64,000 nt of DNA from Thermosinus carboxydivorans Nor1 (GCF_000169155.1 NZ_AAWL01000005.1:1-64000), one strand, 5' to 3'; counted from the stretch's first letter, positions 1 through 9,844 are shown. Program-made: numbers and translations. The notes: generated from the sequence alone by a model not told the origin.

Positions 1-851
1 GACGATTTTGTTATTATTTGCATAAGCTGCTAAAAGCCGGCAAGATACCGGATGTACCGGTCTTTATCGACAGTCCGTTGGCTATTTCGGCCACTGACAT
101 TTTTTTACACAACCCGCAGGAATACGACAGTGAAGCCTATGACCTGTATTGCCGGGAGCATGATAACCCCCTGCGGCTGCCACAACTCGTCTTTACCCGG
201 ACAGCTGAGGAATCGAAAACTATCAACAGTCTTGAGCAACCGGCCATCATTATTTCGGCCAGCGGCATGGCGGACGCGGGCCGCATTCTACACCACTTAA
301 AACATAATTTATGGCGGCCGGAAGCCAGTGTCCTATTGGTAGGCTACCAGGCCCAGGGCAGCTTGGGGCGACGACTGTTGGACGGCGCCAAACGGGTAAA
401 AATTCTCGGCGAAGAAATTAGTGTTAAGGCGAAAATTTATAACCTGGACGGTTTTTCAGCCCATGCTGACCAAGAGCAGCTATTGACTTGGTTATCCCAC
501 TTTGAGAACAAGCCAGCTCAGGTTTTTGTCGTTCACGGTGAGCGTGACGCAGCTGAACCGTTCGCGGCGCTTATGGCCGAAAGACTAGGCTTTGCGGCTA
601 CTATCCCGGGTTACGGGGATGCGGCAGTCATATCCGGTAGAGAATGGCATCTGGAAAAATCGCAGATTCTTGTTGTCGACCCTGCCCTGCAGCAATTTCA
701 CGACTACCTCGCCCAGCTGGAGAGCATTTATGCTGCCTATCGTCTGCGGCTGGAACGGATGGTGGCCGCCGATGCCGGCAAATTACCGGAAATTATTCGG
801 CAGCTGGAGAAAATCAACGCTTTTGTCAAAAAAACGTTGGGTGATCTATAA
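1..851 (+). CDS. MBL-fold beta-CASP RNA-processing nuclease, C-terminal part (5' truncated by window edge)
   Basis: The frame is open to the left edge, so only the C-terminal ~280 residues are seen; a TTG at 18 is not a credible start. The visible part is the beta-CASP half of a metallo-beta-lactamase nuclease: SASGMADAGRILHHL is the beta-CASP motif with its conserved His, and GFSAHADQEQLLTWL followed by VFVVHGE is the RNA-specificity (RMMBL) segment. Proteins of this family cut or trim RNA in the cytoplasm using two zinc ions; the HxHxDH metal motif would lie upstream of the window. The last ~60 residues form a charged helical tail. Family is clear, exact substrate is not. It ends about 20 bases before a promoter for typA. 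Confidence 0.85.
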   Translation, partial: RFCYYLHKLLKAGKIPDVPVFIDSPLAISATDIFLHNPQEYDSEAYDLYCREHDNPLRLPQLVFTRTAEESKTINSLEQPAIIISASGMADAGRILHHLKHNLWRPEASVLLVGYQAQGSLGRRLLDGAKRVKILGEEISVKAKIYNLDGFSAHADQEQLLTWLSHFENKPAQVFVVHGERDAAEPFAALMAERLGFAATIPGYGDAAVISGREWHLEKSQILVVDPALQQFHDYLAQLESIYAAYRLRLERMVAADAGKLPEIIRQLEKINAFVKKTLGDL

Positions 852-871
852 GGAATATCAGCCGTTAATAA

Positions 872-900
872 TTGACAGGCAGGCTATCGCATAATATATT
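872..900 (+). promoter_or_regulatory. sigma-70-type promoter of typA
   Basis: TTGACA at 872-877 and TATATT at 895-900 are separated by exactly 17 bases. It lies just after the upstream stop codon and about 75 bases before the typA start. The predicted transcript begins near 907, directly in front of the hairpin at 917-946. Confidence 0.6.
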
Positions 901-916
901 GATATGTATTGACACT

Positions 917-946
917 AAGGATGCAGTTAAGAAAGGCATCCTTTTT
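917..946 (+). terminator. Hairpin plus T-run in the typA leader (terminator or attenuator)
   Basis: AAGGATGC (917-924) pairs perfectly with GCATCCTT (936-943) across an 11-base loop and runs into TTTTT (942-946). It sits between the typA promoter and the typA ribosome site, so it could end read-through from upstream or act as a short attenuator. The stem is only 8 bp, so efficiency is uncertain. Confidence 0.55.
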
Positions 947-973
947 GCTTTACCCAGAGGAGGACTAGCTAAA

Positions 974-2794
974 ATGCAACGCACAGACTTGCGCAATATT
1001 GCCATTATTGCTCATGTTGACCACGGCAAGACGACGCTGGTTGACGCCATGCTAAAACAGAGCGGCATCTTTCGGGCAAACGAACAAGTAGCCGAACGTG
1101 TTCTCGACTCAAATGAACTGGAACGGGAACGGGGTATTACTATTCTTGCGAAAAACACGGCTATTACATATAAGGGAATTAAAATTAATATTGTCGATAC
1201 CCCCGGTCACGCCGATTTCGGAGGAGAGGTGGAGCGTGTCCTTAACATGGTGGACGGGGTACTGCTGCTGGTAGACGCTTTTGAAGGCCCCATGCCCCAG
1301 ACAAAATATGTGCTGCGCAAAGCGTTGGCGCAAAAACTTAAACCGATTGTGGTCATTAACAAAATTGACCGGCCCGATCGGCGTATTGATGACGTTCTCG
1401 ATGAAGTGCTGGAGCTGTTTATTGAATTGGAAGCAAACGACGAGCAGCTTGATTTTCCTGTCGTTTACACCTCGGCCCGTTCCGGGGTGGCGAAACTTAA
1501 TATGGATGATGAAGGTACGAATTTGGAGCCGTTGTTTGACCTTTTAGTCAAGACCATACCCGCTCCCGCCGGTGATATTGACGGTCCTCTGCAAATCATG
1601 GTGACAACTTTGGATTATGATGACTATGTGGGACGCATTGCCATCGGGCGGGTCATGCGTGGCCGTGTGGTTAGCGGGCAAACGGTATCGCTAATTAACG
1701 GCGATACGGAAAAGAAAGCCAAAATCAGCCGCTTATATGTGTATGAGGGGCTTAAGCGGTTGGAGGTGAAAGAGGCGGCGCTGGGGGATATTGTAGCCAT
1801 TACCGGTCTGGAAGGAATAAATATCGGTGATACCATCGCCGACCCTGAATGCCCGGAAGCGCTGCCATCCATCAGTATTGACGAACCAACCTTGTCCATG
1901 ATGTTCAGCGTCAATACCAGTCCTTTTGCCGGCAAGGAAGGTCAATTCGTTACTTCCCGCCATCTGCGGGACCGCTTGTTCCGCGAGGCCGAGACCAATG
2001 TCAGTTTGCGGGTAACGGAAACGGACAGTCCTGATACCTTTGAAGTAGCCGGACGGGGCGAGCTGCATCTTTCCATCCTGATTGAGACGATGCGGCGGGA
2101 AGGCTACGAGTTTCAGGTAGGTAAGCCGAAAGTTATATACAAAACCATCAACGGGCAGCTTTGCGAGCCGATGGAGTTTTTGACCATTGACGTACCGCAG
2201 GAGTATATGGGGCCGGTCATGGAAGCGCTAGGTACCCGCAGGGCGGAACTTGTCAACATGGTCGAACTGGCTGGCTATCTTCGCATGGAATTTGTCATTC
2301 CGGCCCGAGGCTTGATCGGGTTTCGATCAGAGCTTTTGACTAGCACTAAGGGCCATGGCATTATGCACCATGTTTTTCATGGCTATGCTCCGTATAAAGG
2401 CGATATTCCCGGACGGACGAGAGGGGCGTTGGTAGCTTTTGAAGACGGGGAAACGACCGCCTACGGCATATATAGTCTCCAGGACCGCGGCGTTATGTTC
2501 GTTGTTCCCGGGCAAGCCGTGTACCAGGGGATGATTGTGGGAGAAAATGCGCGGGAAATGGATATGGACGTCAATCCGTGCAAAAAGAAGCATGTAACCA
2601 ATATGCGCTCCAGTTCGGCCGATGAGGCCATCCGTTTAACGCCGCCGCGGATCCTCAGTCTGGAACAGGCCTTGGAATATATCAATGACGATGAATTGGT
2701 AGAAGTAACCCCCCGGAATATTCGTTTGCGCAAAGCCATTCTCGATCGCCATGAGCGGGCGAAAGCACGGAAAAACAGCAGTTTAGGGGCCTAA
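974..2794 (+). CDS. typA: Translational GTPase TypA/BipA
   Basis: Ribosome-associated GTPase of the EF-G family involved in ribosome assembly and stress or cold growth. From ATG 974 the protein is 606 residues, the usual TypA length. Visible G-motifs: [15 protein letters not shown] (P-loop), RGITILAKN (switch I), [16 protein letters not shown] (G3) and NKIDRPD (G4), then the beta-barrel domain, and the TypA C-terminus with [12 protein letters not shown] and the [17 protein letters not shown] block. The frame is open further upstream to 872, but ATG 974 follows an AGAGGAGG ribosome site at 956-963 and homology starts here. It has its own promoter and leader hairpin and is followed after 27 bases by nrdJ. 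Confidence 0.96.
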   Translation: MQRTDLRNIAIIAHVDHGKTTLVDAMLKQSGIFRANEQVAERVLDSNELERERGITILAKNTAITYKGIKINIVDTPGHADFGGEVERVLNMVDGVLLLVDAFEGPMPQTKYVLRKALAQKLKPIVVINKIDRPDRRIDDVLDEVLELFIELEANDEQLDFPVVYTSARSGVAKLNMDDEGTNLEPLFDLLVKTIPAPAGDIDGPLQIMVTTLDYDDYVGRIAIGRVMRGRVVSGQTVSLINGDTEKKAKISRLYVYEGLKRLEVKEAALGDIVAITGLEGINIGDTIADPECPEALPSISIDEPTLSMMFSVNTSPFAGKEGQFVTSRHLRDRLFREAETNVSLRVTETDSPDTFEVAGRGELHLSILIETMRREGYEFQVGKPKVIYKTINGQLCEPMEFLTIDVPQEYMGPVMEALGTRRAELVNMVELAGYLRMEFVIPARGLIGFRSELLTSTKGHGIMHHVFHGYAPYKGDIPGRTRGALVAFEDGETTAYGIYSLQDRGVMFVVPGQAVYQGMIVGENAREMDMDVNPCKKKHVTNMRSSSADEAIRLTPPRILSLEQALEYINDDELVEVTPRNIRLRKAILDRHERAKARKNSSLGA

Positions 2795-2821
2795 AGACCA
2801 AAAAGAAAGGAGGGGGGCGAC

Positions 2822-4522
2822 GTGCTGTCCGGCGAAGCGATGGCCGTACTTAAAGCCCGATATCTACGGGAAGGAGAAACGCCGGAAAAAATGTTTTGGC
2901 GGGTAGCCGAGTATGTCGCCGAAGCGGAAGCCTTGTATGGCGGGGATAGACAGGCGGCTTGTCAGGAATATTACGCCATAATGGCCGGACTTGAGTTTTT
3001 GCCTAACTCGCCGGCGCTTATGAACGCCGGGCGCAAGCAGGCGCAAATGGCTGCTTGTTTTGTCCTGCCGGTTGATGATTCGCTGGGCGATATCTTTGAT
3101 ACTTTAAAGCACGCCGCATTGATCCATCAGAGCGGCGGTGGCACCGGTTTTTCTTTTTCGCGTCTCCGCCCCAAGGGCGACCGAATTGCCGGCACAAATG
3201 GCAAGGCAAGCGGTCCGGTTTCATTTCTGCATGTGTATGATGCCGCCACCGAGGTAGTGCGGCAGGGCGCCGTACGGCGGGGAGCCAATATGGCGGTGCT
3301 GCGGGTTGACCATCCTGATATTGAGGAGTTCATTACCGCCAAACGGGATCGTACTGTGTTAAATAATTTCAACCTTTCGGTGGGTATTACGGATGCATTT
3401 ATGGTAGCGGTAGCGCAGGATCGTTCCTTTGCCCTCGTGCATCCCCGCACCGGCCGTACCGTCCGCCAAGTTTCGGCGCGGCGCCTATTCGATCTGATGG
3501 CGGCAATGGCCTGGGAAAATGGTGAGCCGGGCCTGTTTTTCCTGGACACCGTTAATCGGGCTAACCCAACACCGCATTTAGGCAATTTTGAGGCGCCCAA
3601 CCCTTGCTCCGAGCAGCCTCTGCTGCCTTATGAGTCTTGTGTTTTAGGTTCGGTTAACCTCGCCAAGATGGTGGCGGCCGACGGGCAGCACCTTGATTAT
3701 GACCGGCTGAGCGTTGTCGTTCGTCGGGCAGTCCGGTTTTTGGATAATATTATTGACCGGAATTGGTATCCTTTGCCGGCTGTGGCGGAAGCAACGCTGC
3801 GTACCCGGAAAATTGGCTTAGGAATCATGGGGCTGGCCGACCTTTTCATCATGCTTGACATTCCTTACGGTAGTAAACAAGCGGTGCTGCTGACGGCGGA
3901 TATCATGCGGTTTATTACCGCCGAAGCCCGCCGGGAGTCAGCAAGATTGGCAGCGGAGCGGGGTCCTTTTCCTGCCTATCCTGGCAGTATTTATGAGAGC
4001 AGCATAGGGCCTGTCCGCAATGCCACTGTTACTACTATTGCCCCGACGGGGACGATCAGTATCATTGCTAACTGTTCGAGCGGCATTGAGCCGTTGTTTG
4101 CCCTTGCCTTTTCCCGACATGTGCTTGGCGGGCAAGTGCTAGCAAGCATTAATCCGACCGTGCTTGCCTACCTGGATAAACGCGGCCTGTTGACAACTGA
4201 CGTTGAAAAAACAATCAAGCATCAGGGAAGCGTAAGGAATACTGGACTGCCTTATCATGTCAAACAAGTGCTTGCCACCGCTCATGAAATCCGTCCCATA
4301 TGGCATGTGGCCCAATTGGCCGCCGCCCAGCGATATACTGATAACGCCGTGTCAAAAACGGTTAACCTGCCGCATAAGGCCATGCCGCACGATGTGGCAC
4401 GCATTTTTTCTCTGGCATATCGCAGTGGCTGCAAAGGTGTCACCGTATACCGCGATGGCAGCCGTGATCAGCAAGTGCTGGTGCAGGGAGTTGCGGCAAA
4501 TTGCTCCCTTTGTCAGGAGTGA
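2822..4522 (+). CDS. nrdJ: Adenosylcobalamin-dependent (class II) ribonucleotide reductase
   Basis: Makes deoxyribonucleotides with a cobalamin-generated radical, oxygen-independent. The GTG start at 2822 follows AAGGAGGGGGGCGA. Recognisable parts: N-terminal NSPALMNAG, ACFVLP with the first active-site Cys, HQSGGGTGFSFSRLRP, the radical-site segment PNPCSEQPLLPYESCVLGS (NxCxE plus the partner Cys), the phosphate loop IAPTGTISIIANCSSG, and a C-terminal CSLCQE pair that would re-reduce the active site. At 566 residues it is compact compared with many class II enzymes, which carry extra N- or C-terminal domains. No class III nrdD is in the window. Confidence 0.93.
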   Translation: MLSGEAMAVLKARYLREGETPEKMFWRVAEYVAEAEALYGGDRQAACQEYYAIMAGLEFLPNSPALMNAGRKQAQMAACFVLPVDDSLGDIFDTLKHAALIHQSGGGTGFSFSRLRPKGDRIAGTNGKASGPVSFLHVYDAATEVVRQGAVRRGANMAVLRVDHPDIEEFITAKRDRTVLNNFNLSVGITDAFMVAVAQDRSFALVHPRTGRTVRQVSARRLFDLMAAMAWENGEPGLFFLDTVNRANPTPHLGNFEAPNPCSEQPLLPYESCVLGSVNLAKMVAADGQHLDYDRLSVVVRRAVRFLDNIIDRNWYPLPAVAEATLRTRKIGLGIMGLADLFIMLDIPYGSKQAVLLTADIMRFITAEARRESARLAAERGPFPAYPGSIYESSIGPVRNATVTTIAPTGTISIIANCSSGIEPLFALAFSRHVLGGQVLASINPTVLAYLDKRGLLTTDVEKTIKHQGSVRNTGLPYHVKQVLATAHEIRPIWHVAQLAAAQRYTDNAVSKTVNLPHKAMPHDVARIFSLAYRSGCKGVTVYRDGSRDQQVLVQGVAANCSLCQE

Positions 4523-4561
4523 GCGGCCATTTGCATAAAAAACAAAAAATGTCGCTTGTTA

Positions 4562-4590
4562 GCAGGAAAAATAATAGAGGTGTCGAATTT
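4562..4590 (+). promoter_or_regulatory. sigma-H-type promoter candidate upstream of sepF
   Basis: The bases GCAGGAAAA (4562-4570), an 11-base spacer, and GTCGAATTT (4582-4590) match the Bacillus sigma-H pattern RnAGGAwWW-N11/12-RnnGAATww at every position. The core TGTCGAA at 4581-4587 also equals a Spo0A 0A-box heptamer. It ends about 40 bases before the sepF start. Confidence 0.5.
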
Positions 4591-4631
4591 TTACCAAAAA
4601 ATGGCGATGATTTAGGATGGGGGGCGATAAT

Positions 4632-5042
4632 ATGGCTCAGGGATTAATCGAAAGATTGACCAATTTTCTTATGCCGGTAGAGGAAGTTCCGCAGGATGCA
4701 CCGACTTCGGCGGCTGAACGGCGGGCTCACTTGCGCCTGCATAAGCTGGCTAATTTGAAGATTATCGCCGCTTCACCCCAGACTTTTGATGATATTCGCT
4801 TTTATGCTGATTATTTACAAGCCAATTATGCCGTAATCATTAATATGGAGAAGGTGGATGCAAAAGTTCGCCAACGTATTACTGATTTTTTAAACGGGGT
4901 CGCATATGTCACCGGCAGCAGCGCCGAGCGGGTGTCAGACGAGATAATCCTCTATGTACCGCCTTTTGTCGAAGTAGTTAAAGAACTATACGCTTATACC
5001 ATTCCCACCTATGTTAAACGGCCTTTTGAAGGAAAACAGTAG
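4632..5042 (+). CDS. sepF: Cell division protein SepF
   Basis: FtsZ-binding membrane anchor of the division ring. The 136-residue product has a short amphipathic N-terminus (MAQGLIERLTNFLMP), a linker, and the SepF beta-alpha domain beginning near LANLKIIAASPQTFDDIRFY and including VIINMEKVD and RITDFLNGVAY. ATG 4632 is preferred over ATG 4617 because GGATGGGGGG at 4615-4624 is then properly spaced. Possible sigma-H promoter just upstream; a strong terminator follows at 5090-5121. SepF usually sits with ylm/ftsZ genes, so its solitary place here is unusual. Confidence 0.92.
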   Translation: MAQGLIERLTNFLMPVEEVPQDAPTSAAERRAHLRLHKLANLKIIAASPQTFDDIRFYADYLQANYAVIINMEKVDAKVRQRITDFLNGVAYVTGSSAERVSDEIILYVPPFVEVVKELYAYTIPTYVKRPFEGKQ

Positions 5043-5089
5043 CGGAGGAACGCAGCAGCTTATAGCAAGTATGACCTTAGGTAAAAGAC

Positions 5090-5121
5090 AAGCATGCAGG
5101 ACGGTGTCTTGCATGCTTTTT
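5090..5121 (+). terminator. Rho-independent terminator after sepF
   Basis: AAGCATGCA (5090-5098) and TGCATGCTT (5110-5118) form a perfect 9-bp stem with an 11-base loop, ending in a T-run at 5117-5121. Confidence 0.85.
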
Positions 5122-5318
5122 CTATATTACACGGCGCCATGGTAAATTCGTCGATATTAAAGTTGAGAAGGAGAGCGTGCATAAGCCCCAGTGCGTGAAC
5201 AACGGCGGTAACGCGGCGTATGCATAGGCTGGTAGCTTTTTGGTAATATTTAGCGCTGGAGTGAATATCATTTACTATGGTGTTATGCAATAACAATCCT
5301 TCAGCGAGGTGTGGCGGA

Positions 5319-5603
5319 ATGCGTGTTTTTGAAGAAAAAACCAGCAGGTTCGGCTCGTTAATCAGTTTAATTACCTTGTCCGCTCTGCTGATCCTGTTTT
5401 CGGCGGCGTTACCTGAATTTCTGGCATCAACAGCCGGCAGGTTGTTCGTTGTTGTTTGGGCGCTGACTGCGATTATAATGTTTGTGGCTCATGCCCGGCG
5501 TATCGCGCCCCAGCGGCGACCGTACATGGCCTACCTTGCTACGGGCCGGAAGGATGTGCGGACGCGGCGGCAAGAACGTTTCGCCAGGGCGATGCGAGGC
5601 TAA
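5319..5603 (+). CDS. Small membrane protein of unknown function
   Basis: 94 residues from ATG 5319, preceded by a purine-rich GCGAGGTGTGGCGGA. Two hydrophobic helices (around residues 13-33 and 40-58) are followed by a basic tail rich in Arg, so the C-terminus is probably cytoplasmic by the positive-inside rule. No family recognised. It stands alone between the sepF terminator and dnaE and could be co-transcribed with dnaE across 137 bases. Confidence 0.6.
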   Translation: MRVFEEKTSRFGSLISLITLSALLILFSAALPEFLASTAGRLFVVVWALTAIIMFVAHARRIAPQRRPYMAYLATGRKDVRTRRQERFARAMRG

Positions 5604-5678
5604 AATAGAGTAGCTTCCTACTTAGACCGGCGCATAGAAAAACCAAGAGTCACTGCCTGCTTCCGACCTGCTCTTCAA

Positions 5679-5707
5679 CAGGATTCGACGCCCTTTTTCA
5701 CGAATAA
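5679..5707 (+). promoter_or_regulatory. Weak sigma-H-like element upstream of dnaE
   Basis: ACAGGATTC, a 12-base gap, then CACGAATAA resembles the sigma-H pattern with mismatches at two weak positions. It ends some 34 bases before the dnaE start. No better sigma-70 promoter stood out in 5604-5740. Confidence 0.25.
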
Positions 5708-5740
5708 AATTTTTAGATTTGAATAGCGGGAGTAGGAAAA

Positions 5741-8700
5741 ATGAGTTTTGTTCACCTGCATGTACATACAGAATATAGTCTGTTGGACGGCGCCAGTCGG
5801 ATTAAGCATCTTGTTTGCCGGGCCAAAGAGCTGGGTATGCCAGCGTTAGCTATCACCGATCACGGCAATATGTACGGCGTTATTGATTTTTATAAACAAG
5901 CTCGGGCTGCAGGGATAAAGCCGATTATCGGCTGTGAAGTCTATGTTGCGCCCCGGTCCCGGTGGGAAAAAACCGCCGTCGAGGGTGAAGCATATTATCA
6001 CCTTGTCCTGCTTGCCGAAACCGATCAGGGTTACCGTAATCTCATCGAACTGGTTTCACGGGCCAATAGCGAGGGATTTTACTACAAACCCCGCGTCGAC
6101 AAGGAACTATTGCGTACTTATAGCACAGGGCTAATTTGTTTAAGCGGCTGTATTGCCGGAGAGATTCCCGCTCTTCTTCTTAAGGGCGATTTTGAGGGGG
6201 CCGAGGCGCTAGCTCATGAATACCGGGATATTTTTGGCCCGCGTAACTTTTTCCTGGAGCTTCAAGATCATAATCTGCCCGAGCAAAAACAGGTCAATGC
6301 CCAGCTGGCGCTTTTGGCGGATAAGCTGGGGCTAGGCCTGGTAGCCACTAATGACATTCACTATGTAGATAAAGGCGATGCTGAATGTCATGATGTTTTG
6401 CTTTGTATCCAGACCGGGAAAACAGTGGACGATTCCGGCCGAATGCGGTTTCCCAACAATGAATTTTATCTCAAAAGTCCGGCCGAAATGGCCGCGCTGT
6501 TTGGCTGGCGACCTGACGCCATTACCAATACGCTCGTCATTGCGGAGCGCTGTCAGGTTAGTATTGAATTTGGCAAGCTCCATCTGCCGGAGTTTCCCGT
6601 ACCGGCCGGGCTGACGGCCGACGAATATCTGCGCCGGTTGTGCTTCGAACGGTTGCCCCGGCGCTATCCGACAGGAACGGCACAAGCAACGGAGCGGCTG
6701 GAATACGAGTTAGCGGTTATTCAAAAAATGGGTTATTCCAGCTACTTTCTAATTGTCTGGGACTTTGTCAACTTCGCCCGTAGCCGGGATATTCCGGTAG
6801 GGCCGGGGCGGGGCTCGGCGGCCGGCAGCATCGTATCCTATTTGCTGGGTATTACCAATATCGACCCTTTAAAGTATGGACTGTTATTTGAGCGGTTTTT
6901 AAACCCCGAGCGGGTAACGATGCCTGATATTGATATTGATTTTTGCTACGAGCGGCGGGGGCAAATTATTGATTATGTGGCGAAACGCTATGGCGCCGAT
7001 CATGTGGCCCAAATTATTACTTTTGGTACCATGGCGGCGAGGGCTGCCGTGCGTGATGTCGGGCGGGCGCTTAATCTTCCTTACGGAGAAGTGGATCGTA
7101 TTGCCAAATTGATACCGACTGAGCTGGGGACAACCTTACAGCGGGCGTTGGAAGTCAGCACTGAACTGAGGGAACTTTATGAAACCGACGACAAAGTGCG
7201 CAAACTTCTAGATCTCGCCATGGCCGTGGAAGGCCTGCCGCGCCACGCCTCCACTCATGCCGCAGGATTAGTTATTGCTAAGGAAAAGCTCACGCAGTAT
7301 GTACCGCTGCAAAATTCCACCGAAGGTTTTGTCACAACCCAGTATGACAAAGACCGGGTGGAGGAAATCGGTCTATTAAAAATGGATTTGCTTGGCCTTC
7401 GCACTTTGACGGTTATTGGCGATACGCTTGAACTGGTGCGGAAAAGTCGGGGCATCCGCTTGGATATTGACGCCATCCCCCTAGATGATGCGAAAACCTG
7501 CCAACTCCTCGCTAATGGTGAGACGCTGGGCGTTTTTCAGATGGAGTCGGCCGGAATGACTAACCTGGTAAAAGAGTTAAAGCCGGAACGGTTTGACGAC
7601 TTAATTCCATTGGTGGCCTTGTACCGGCCTGGTCCGCTTGGCAGCGGCATGGTGGCCGATTTTATCGCCGGCCGGCACGGGAAAAAAGAAGTTCAATACC
7701 CTCATCCGCTGCTGGAACCTATCCTTAAGGAAACGTTTGGCGTTATCCTTTATCAGGAGCAGGTTATGCAGATCGCTTCCGTTATGGCCGGCTTTACGCT
7801 TGGACAGGCTGACCTCTTGCGCCGGGCCATGGGGAAAAAGAAGCATGAGGTACTGGAAGCGCAGCGGGACAATTTTATGCGCGGCGCGGCCGAACGGGGC
7901 ATTGACAGCGCTACGGCCGCTAATATCTTTGAGCTCATGGCTCATTTTGCTGATTACGGTTTTAATAAATCGCACAGCGCTGCGTATGCGCTGGTTGCTT
8001 ATCAAACGGCATACCTGAAAGCCCATTACCCCCAAGAATTCATGGCCGCACTATTGACCAGTGTCATGGGGGCCAACGAGAAGGTAGGATTATATATTGA
8101 AGAATGCCGGCGGCTGGGTATTCCTGTCTTGCCACCTGACATTAACGCCAGCCGGGAAAACTTTACCGTGGATGGCCAGGCCATCCGCTTCGGGCTTGCC
8201 GGCGTAAAAAACGTTGGCGATGCGGCTATTGCCAACATTATTGCCGCCCGTGACAGCGGCGGCAAATTTACTTCTCTTGTTGACTTTTGTACTCGCGTGG
8301 ACATGCGGACCGTGAACAAGCGAGTCATTGAAAGTCTAATAAAATGCGGTGCCTTTGACTCGCTGGGCTGGCGGCGGTCCCAATTGTTGGCTATTTTGGA
8401 CCAGGCCGTAGAAGCAGCCGCCAGTCGGCAGCGAGACCTTGCTTCCGGTCAAATGGGGTTATTTAGCGACGAAACCGTTAATTCGGCCGATGACATTGTT
8501 CCGCCGCCGCTGGAAGAGTTGCCTAAGGAACAATTGCTGGCCATGGAAAAAGAAATGACCGGTTTTTATGTAACCGGTCATCCGCTGGATAAATATCGTG
8601 ATCAATTAAACAACTATACAAAAATCGATGAGCTTATGCAGTATGCGGACGGGCAGACAGTTTGCATTGCCGGTCTCATCGCCGGCGCCAAGCGCATCAC

Positions 8701-9130
8701 TACCAAAGGGGGCGAGATGATGTGTTTCGCTACCTTGGAGGATTTCACCAATCAGGTGGAAGTGGTTATATTCCCGCGCGTTTTCGAAAAGTACGGCAAA
8801 CTGTTGTACCCGGACGCGCCGATAAGTGTGATTGGCCGGGTTGCCCATAACGAAGAAGGCGTCAAGGTGCTGGCCGAAGCTATTGCATCGCTAGCTGCCG
8901 CTCCGCGGGAGGTGCGGATTAAGATTCTGAAGCGGCAGGAAACAAGCCGCACCTTAGAGCTTTTAAAGGAAGTCTTTCGCAAACACCCTGGTTCCACAAC
9001 CGTTTACCTGCATCTCGTAGACAGCCGGCGGGTTATCCGCACCGAGCGGCAATTTTGGATTGAACCGTCGCCGGCAGCGATAGAAGCTCTTGAAAACTTA
9101 CTGGGCAAAGGTTCGGTTATGGTTGTTTAA
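5741..9130 (+). CDS. dnaE: DNA polymerase III alpha subunit (DnaE)
   Basis: Replicative polymerase catalytic subunit, 1129 residues. The N-terminal PHP domain begins HLHVHTEYSLLDGASRI and keeps DHGNMYG, GCEVYV, SGCIAGEI and NDIHYV, so its metal site looks intact. The palm carries GPGRGSAAGS and the aspartate motif PDIDIDFCYERR; FNKSHSAAYALVAYQTAYLKAHYPQ is the usual block before the HhH segment. An OB-fold (TVCIAGLIAGAKRITTKGG) and a C-terminal domain follow. ATG 5741 is preceded by GGGAGTAGGAAAA. Its last 14 bases overlap the convergent ydcF-like gene. Confidence 0.96.
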   Translation: MSFVHLHVHTEYSLLDGASRIKHLVCRAKELGMPALAITDHGNMYGVIDFYKQARAAGIKPIIGCEVYVAPRSRWEKTAVEGEAYYHLVLLAETDQGYRNLIELVSRANSEGFYYKPRVDKELLRTYSTGLICLSGCIAGEIPALLLKGDFEGAEALAHEYRDIFGPRNFFLELQDHNLPEQKQVNAQLALLADKLGLGLVATNDIHYVDKGDAECHDVLLCIQTGKTVDDSGRMRFPNNEFYLKSPAEMAALFGWRPDAITNTLVIAERCQVSIEFGKLHLPEFPVPAGLTADEYLRRLCFERLPRRYPTGTAQATERLEYELAVIQKMGYSSYFLIVWDFVNFARSRDIPVGPGRGSAAGSIVSYLLGITNIDPLKYGLLFERFLNPERVTMPDIDIDFCYERRGQIIDYVAKRYGADHVAQIITFGTMAARAAVRDVGRALNLPYGEVDRIAKLIPTELGTTLQRALEVSTELRELYETDDKVRKLLDLAMAVEGLPRHASTHAAGLVIAKEKLTQYVPLQNSTEGFVTTQYDKDRVEEIGLLKMDLLGLRTLTVIGDTLELVRKSRGIRLDIDAIPLDDAKTCQLLANGETLGVFQMESAGMTNLVKELKPERFDDLIPLVALYRPGPLGSGMVADFIAGRHGKKEVQYPHPLLEPILKETFGVILYQEQVMQIASVMAGFTLGQADLLRRAMGKKKHEVLEAQRDNFMRGAAERGIDSATAANIFELMAHFADYGFNKSHSAAYALVAYQTAYLKAHYPQEFMAALLTSVMGANEKVGLYIEECRRLGIPVLPPDINASRENFTVDGQAIRFGLAGVKNVGDAAIANIIAARDSGGKFTSLVDFCTRVDMRTVNKRVIESLIKCGAFDSLGWRRSQLLAILDQAVEAAASRQRDLASGQMGLFSDETVNSADDIVPPPLEELPKEQLLAMEKEMTGFYVTGHPLDKYRDQLNNYTKIDELMQYADGQTVCIAGLIAGAKRITTKGGEMMCFATLEDFTNQVEVVIFPRVFEKYGKLLYPDAPISVIGRVAHNEEGVKVLAEAIASLAAAPREVRIKILKRQETSRTLELLKEVFRKHPGSTTVYLHLVDSRRVIRTERQFWIEPSPAAIEALENLLGKGSVMVV

Positions 9131-9695
9131 AAACCAATGCCAACATCGCCGCGCCTTCGCGCACATATTGTTTCGTCGTCAGATAAGCATTGTTAGCCAT
9201 GGGAGCCGGCGCGCCGCTGGCTTCCATGCCCAGATTATGGGCGATGACCAGGGCGCGGCGGATATGTGAAGCATTGGATACGATAATCGCTCGCTGCAGG
9301 CCATGTTCGCGCATGATGGCTAGTGAATTGGCGAGATTCTGTTGGGTATTGAACGACTTGTCTTCCAATAAAATGCGGTCGGCAGGTACACCATGCGCGA
9401 TTAGGTAGTTACGCATGGCAGCTGCTTCGCTTATTACTTCATCGCAGCCTTGGGCACCGCTGACAATAATGAAAGGAGCGTACCCGGCCTGATAGAGCTT
9501 CGCGGCCTCATCCAGGCGCAAGCGAAGCATGGTGCTGGGCTCGTGGCCGATGAGTTTGGCGCCAAGAACAATTATGACATCGCCCGGCTCTGGTTTGGCA
9601 AGTTGGCCGACGGCAATAATGGGTACCTCTACTGCCAGGAACAATATCAGGACAAGAAAGAGCAAATACTTGCGCAATTGTTTGCTTTGGAGCAT
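9117..9695 (-). CDS. YdcF/SanA-like DUF218 envelope protein
   Basis: 192 residues with an N-terminal membrane anchor (LLFLVLILFLAVEVPIIAV) and a DUF218 domain: VIIVLGAKLIG, IIVSGAQG, LLEDKSFNTQQNLANS and AIIVSNASHIRRA. Members are linked to envelope or vancomycin-barrier functions, but the reaction is not known. Start ATG 9695 has GGAGG six bases upstream on the minus strand. Convergent with dnaE, overlapping it by 14 bases; divergent from the PAS regulator. Confidence 0.85.
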   Translation of the reverse strand: MLQSKQLRKYLLFLVLILFLAVEVPIIAVGQLAKPEPGDVIIVLGAKLIGHEPSTMLRLRLDEAAKLYQAGYAPFIIVSGAQGCDEVISEAAAMRNYLIAHGVPADRILLEDKSFNTQQNLANSLAIMREHGLQRAIIVSNASHIRRALVIAHNLGMEASGAPAPMANNAYLTTKQYVREGAAMLALVFKQP

Positions 9696-9844
9696 AGGTG
9701 GCCTCCACTGCTGTTTTTATATAGCACATATATTATACTACTTTTCCCTGTTGATGGTAACGCGGACGTATGAGGCGGAACACCGCAAAACACTCATCTT
9801 TCAAGCTCGAGGGGTAATCGCGCGGGTTGAAATTTTTTGCTTTA

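Noticed and set aside
909-914. Second TTGACA upstream of typA
   Set aside because: No -10 box at the right distance; the region is the leader hairpin.
5060-5296. Minus-strand frame of 78 codons after sepF
   Set aside because: It runs through the sepF terminator, starts at TTG with the ribosome site too close, and shows no recognisable domain.
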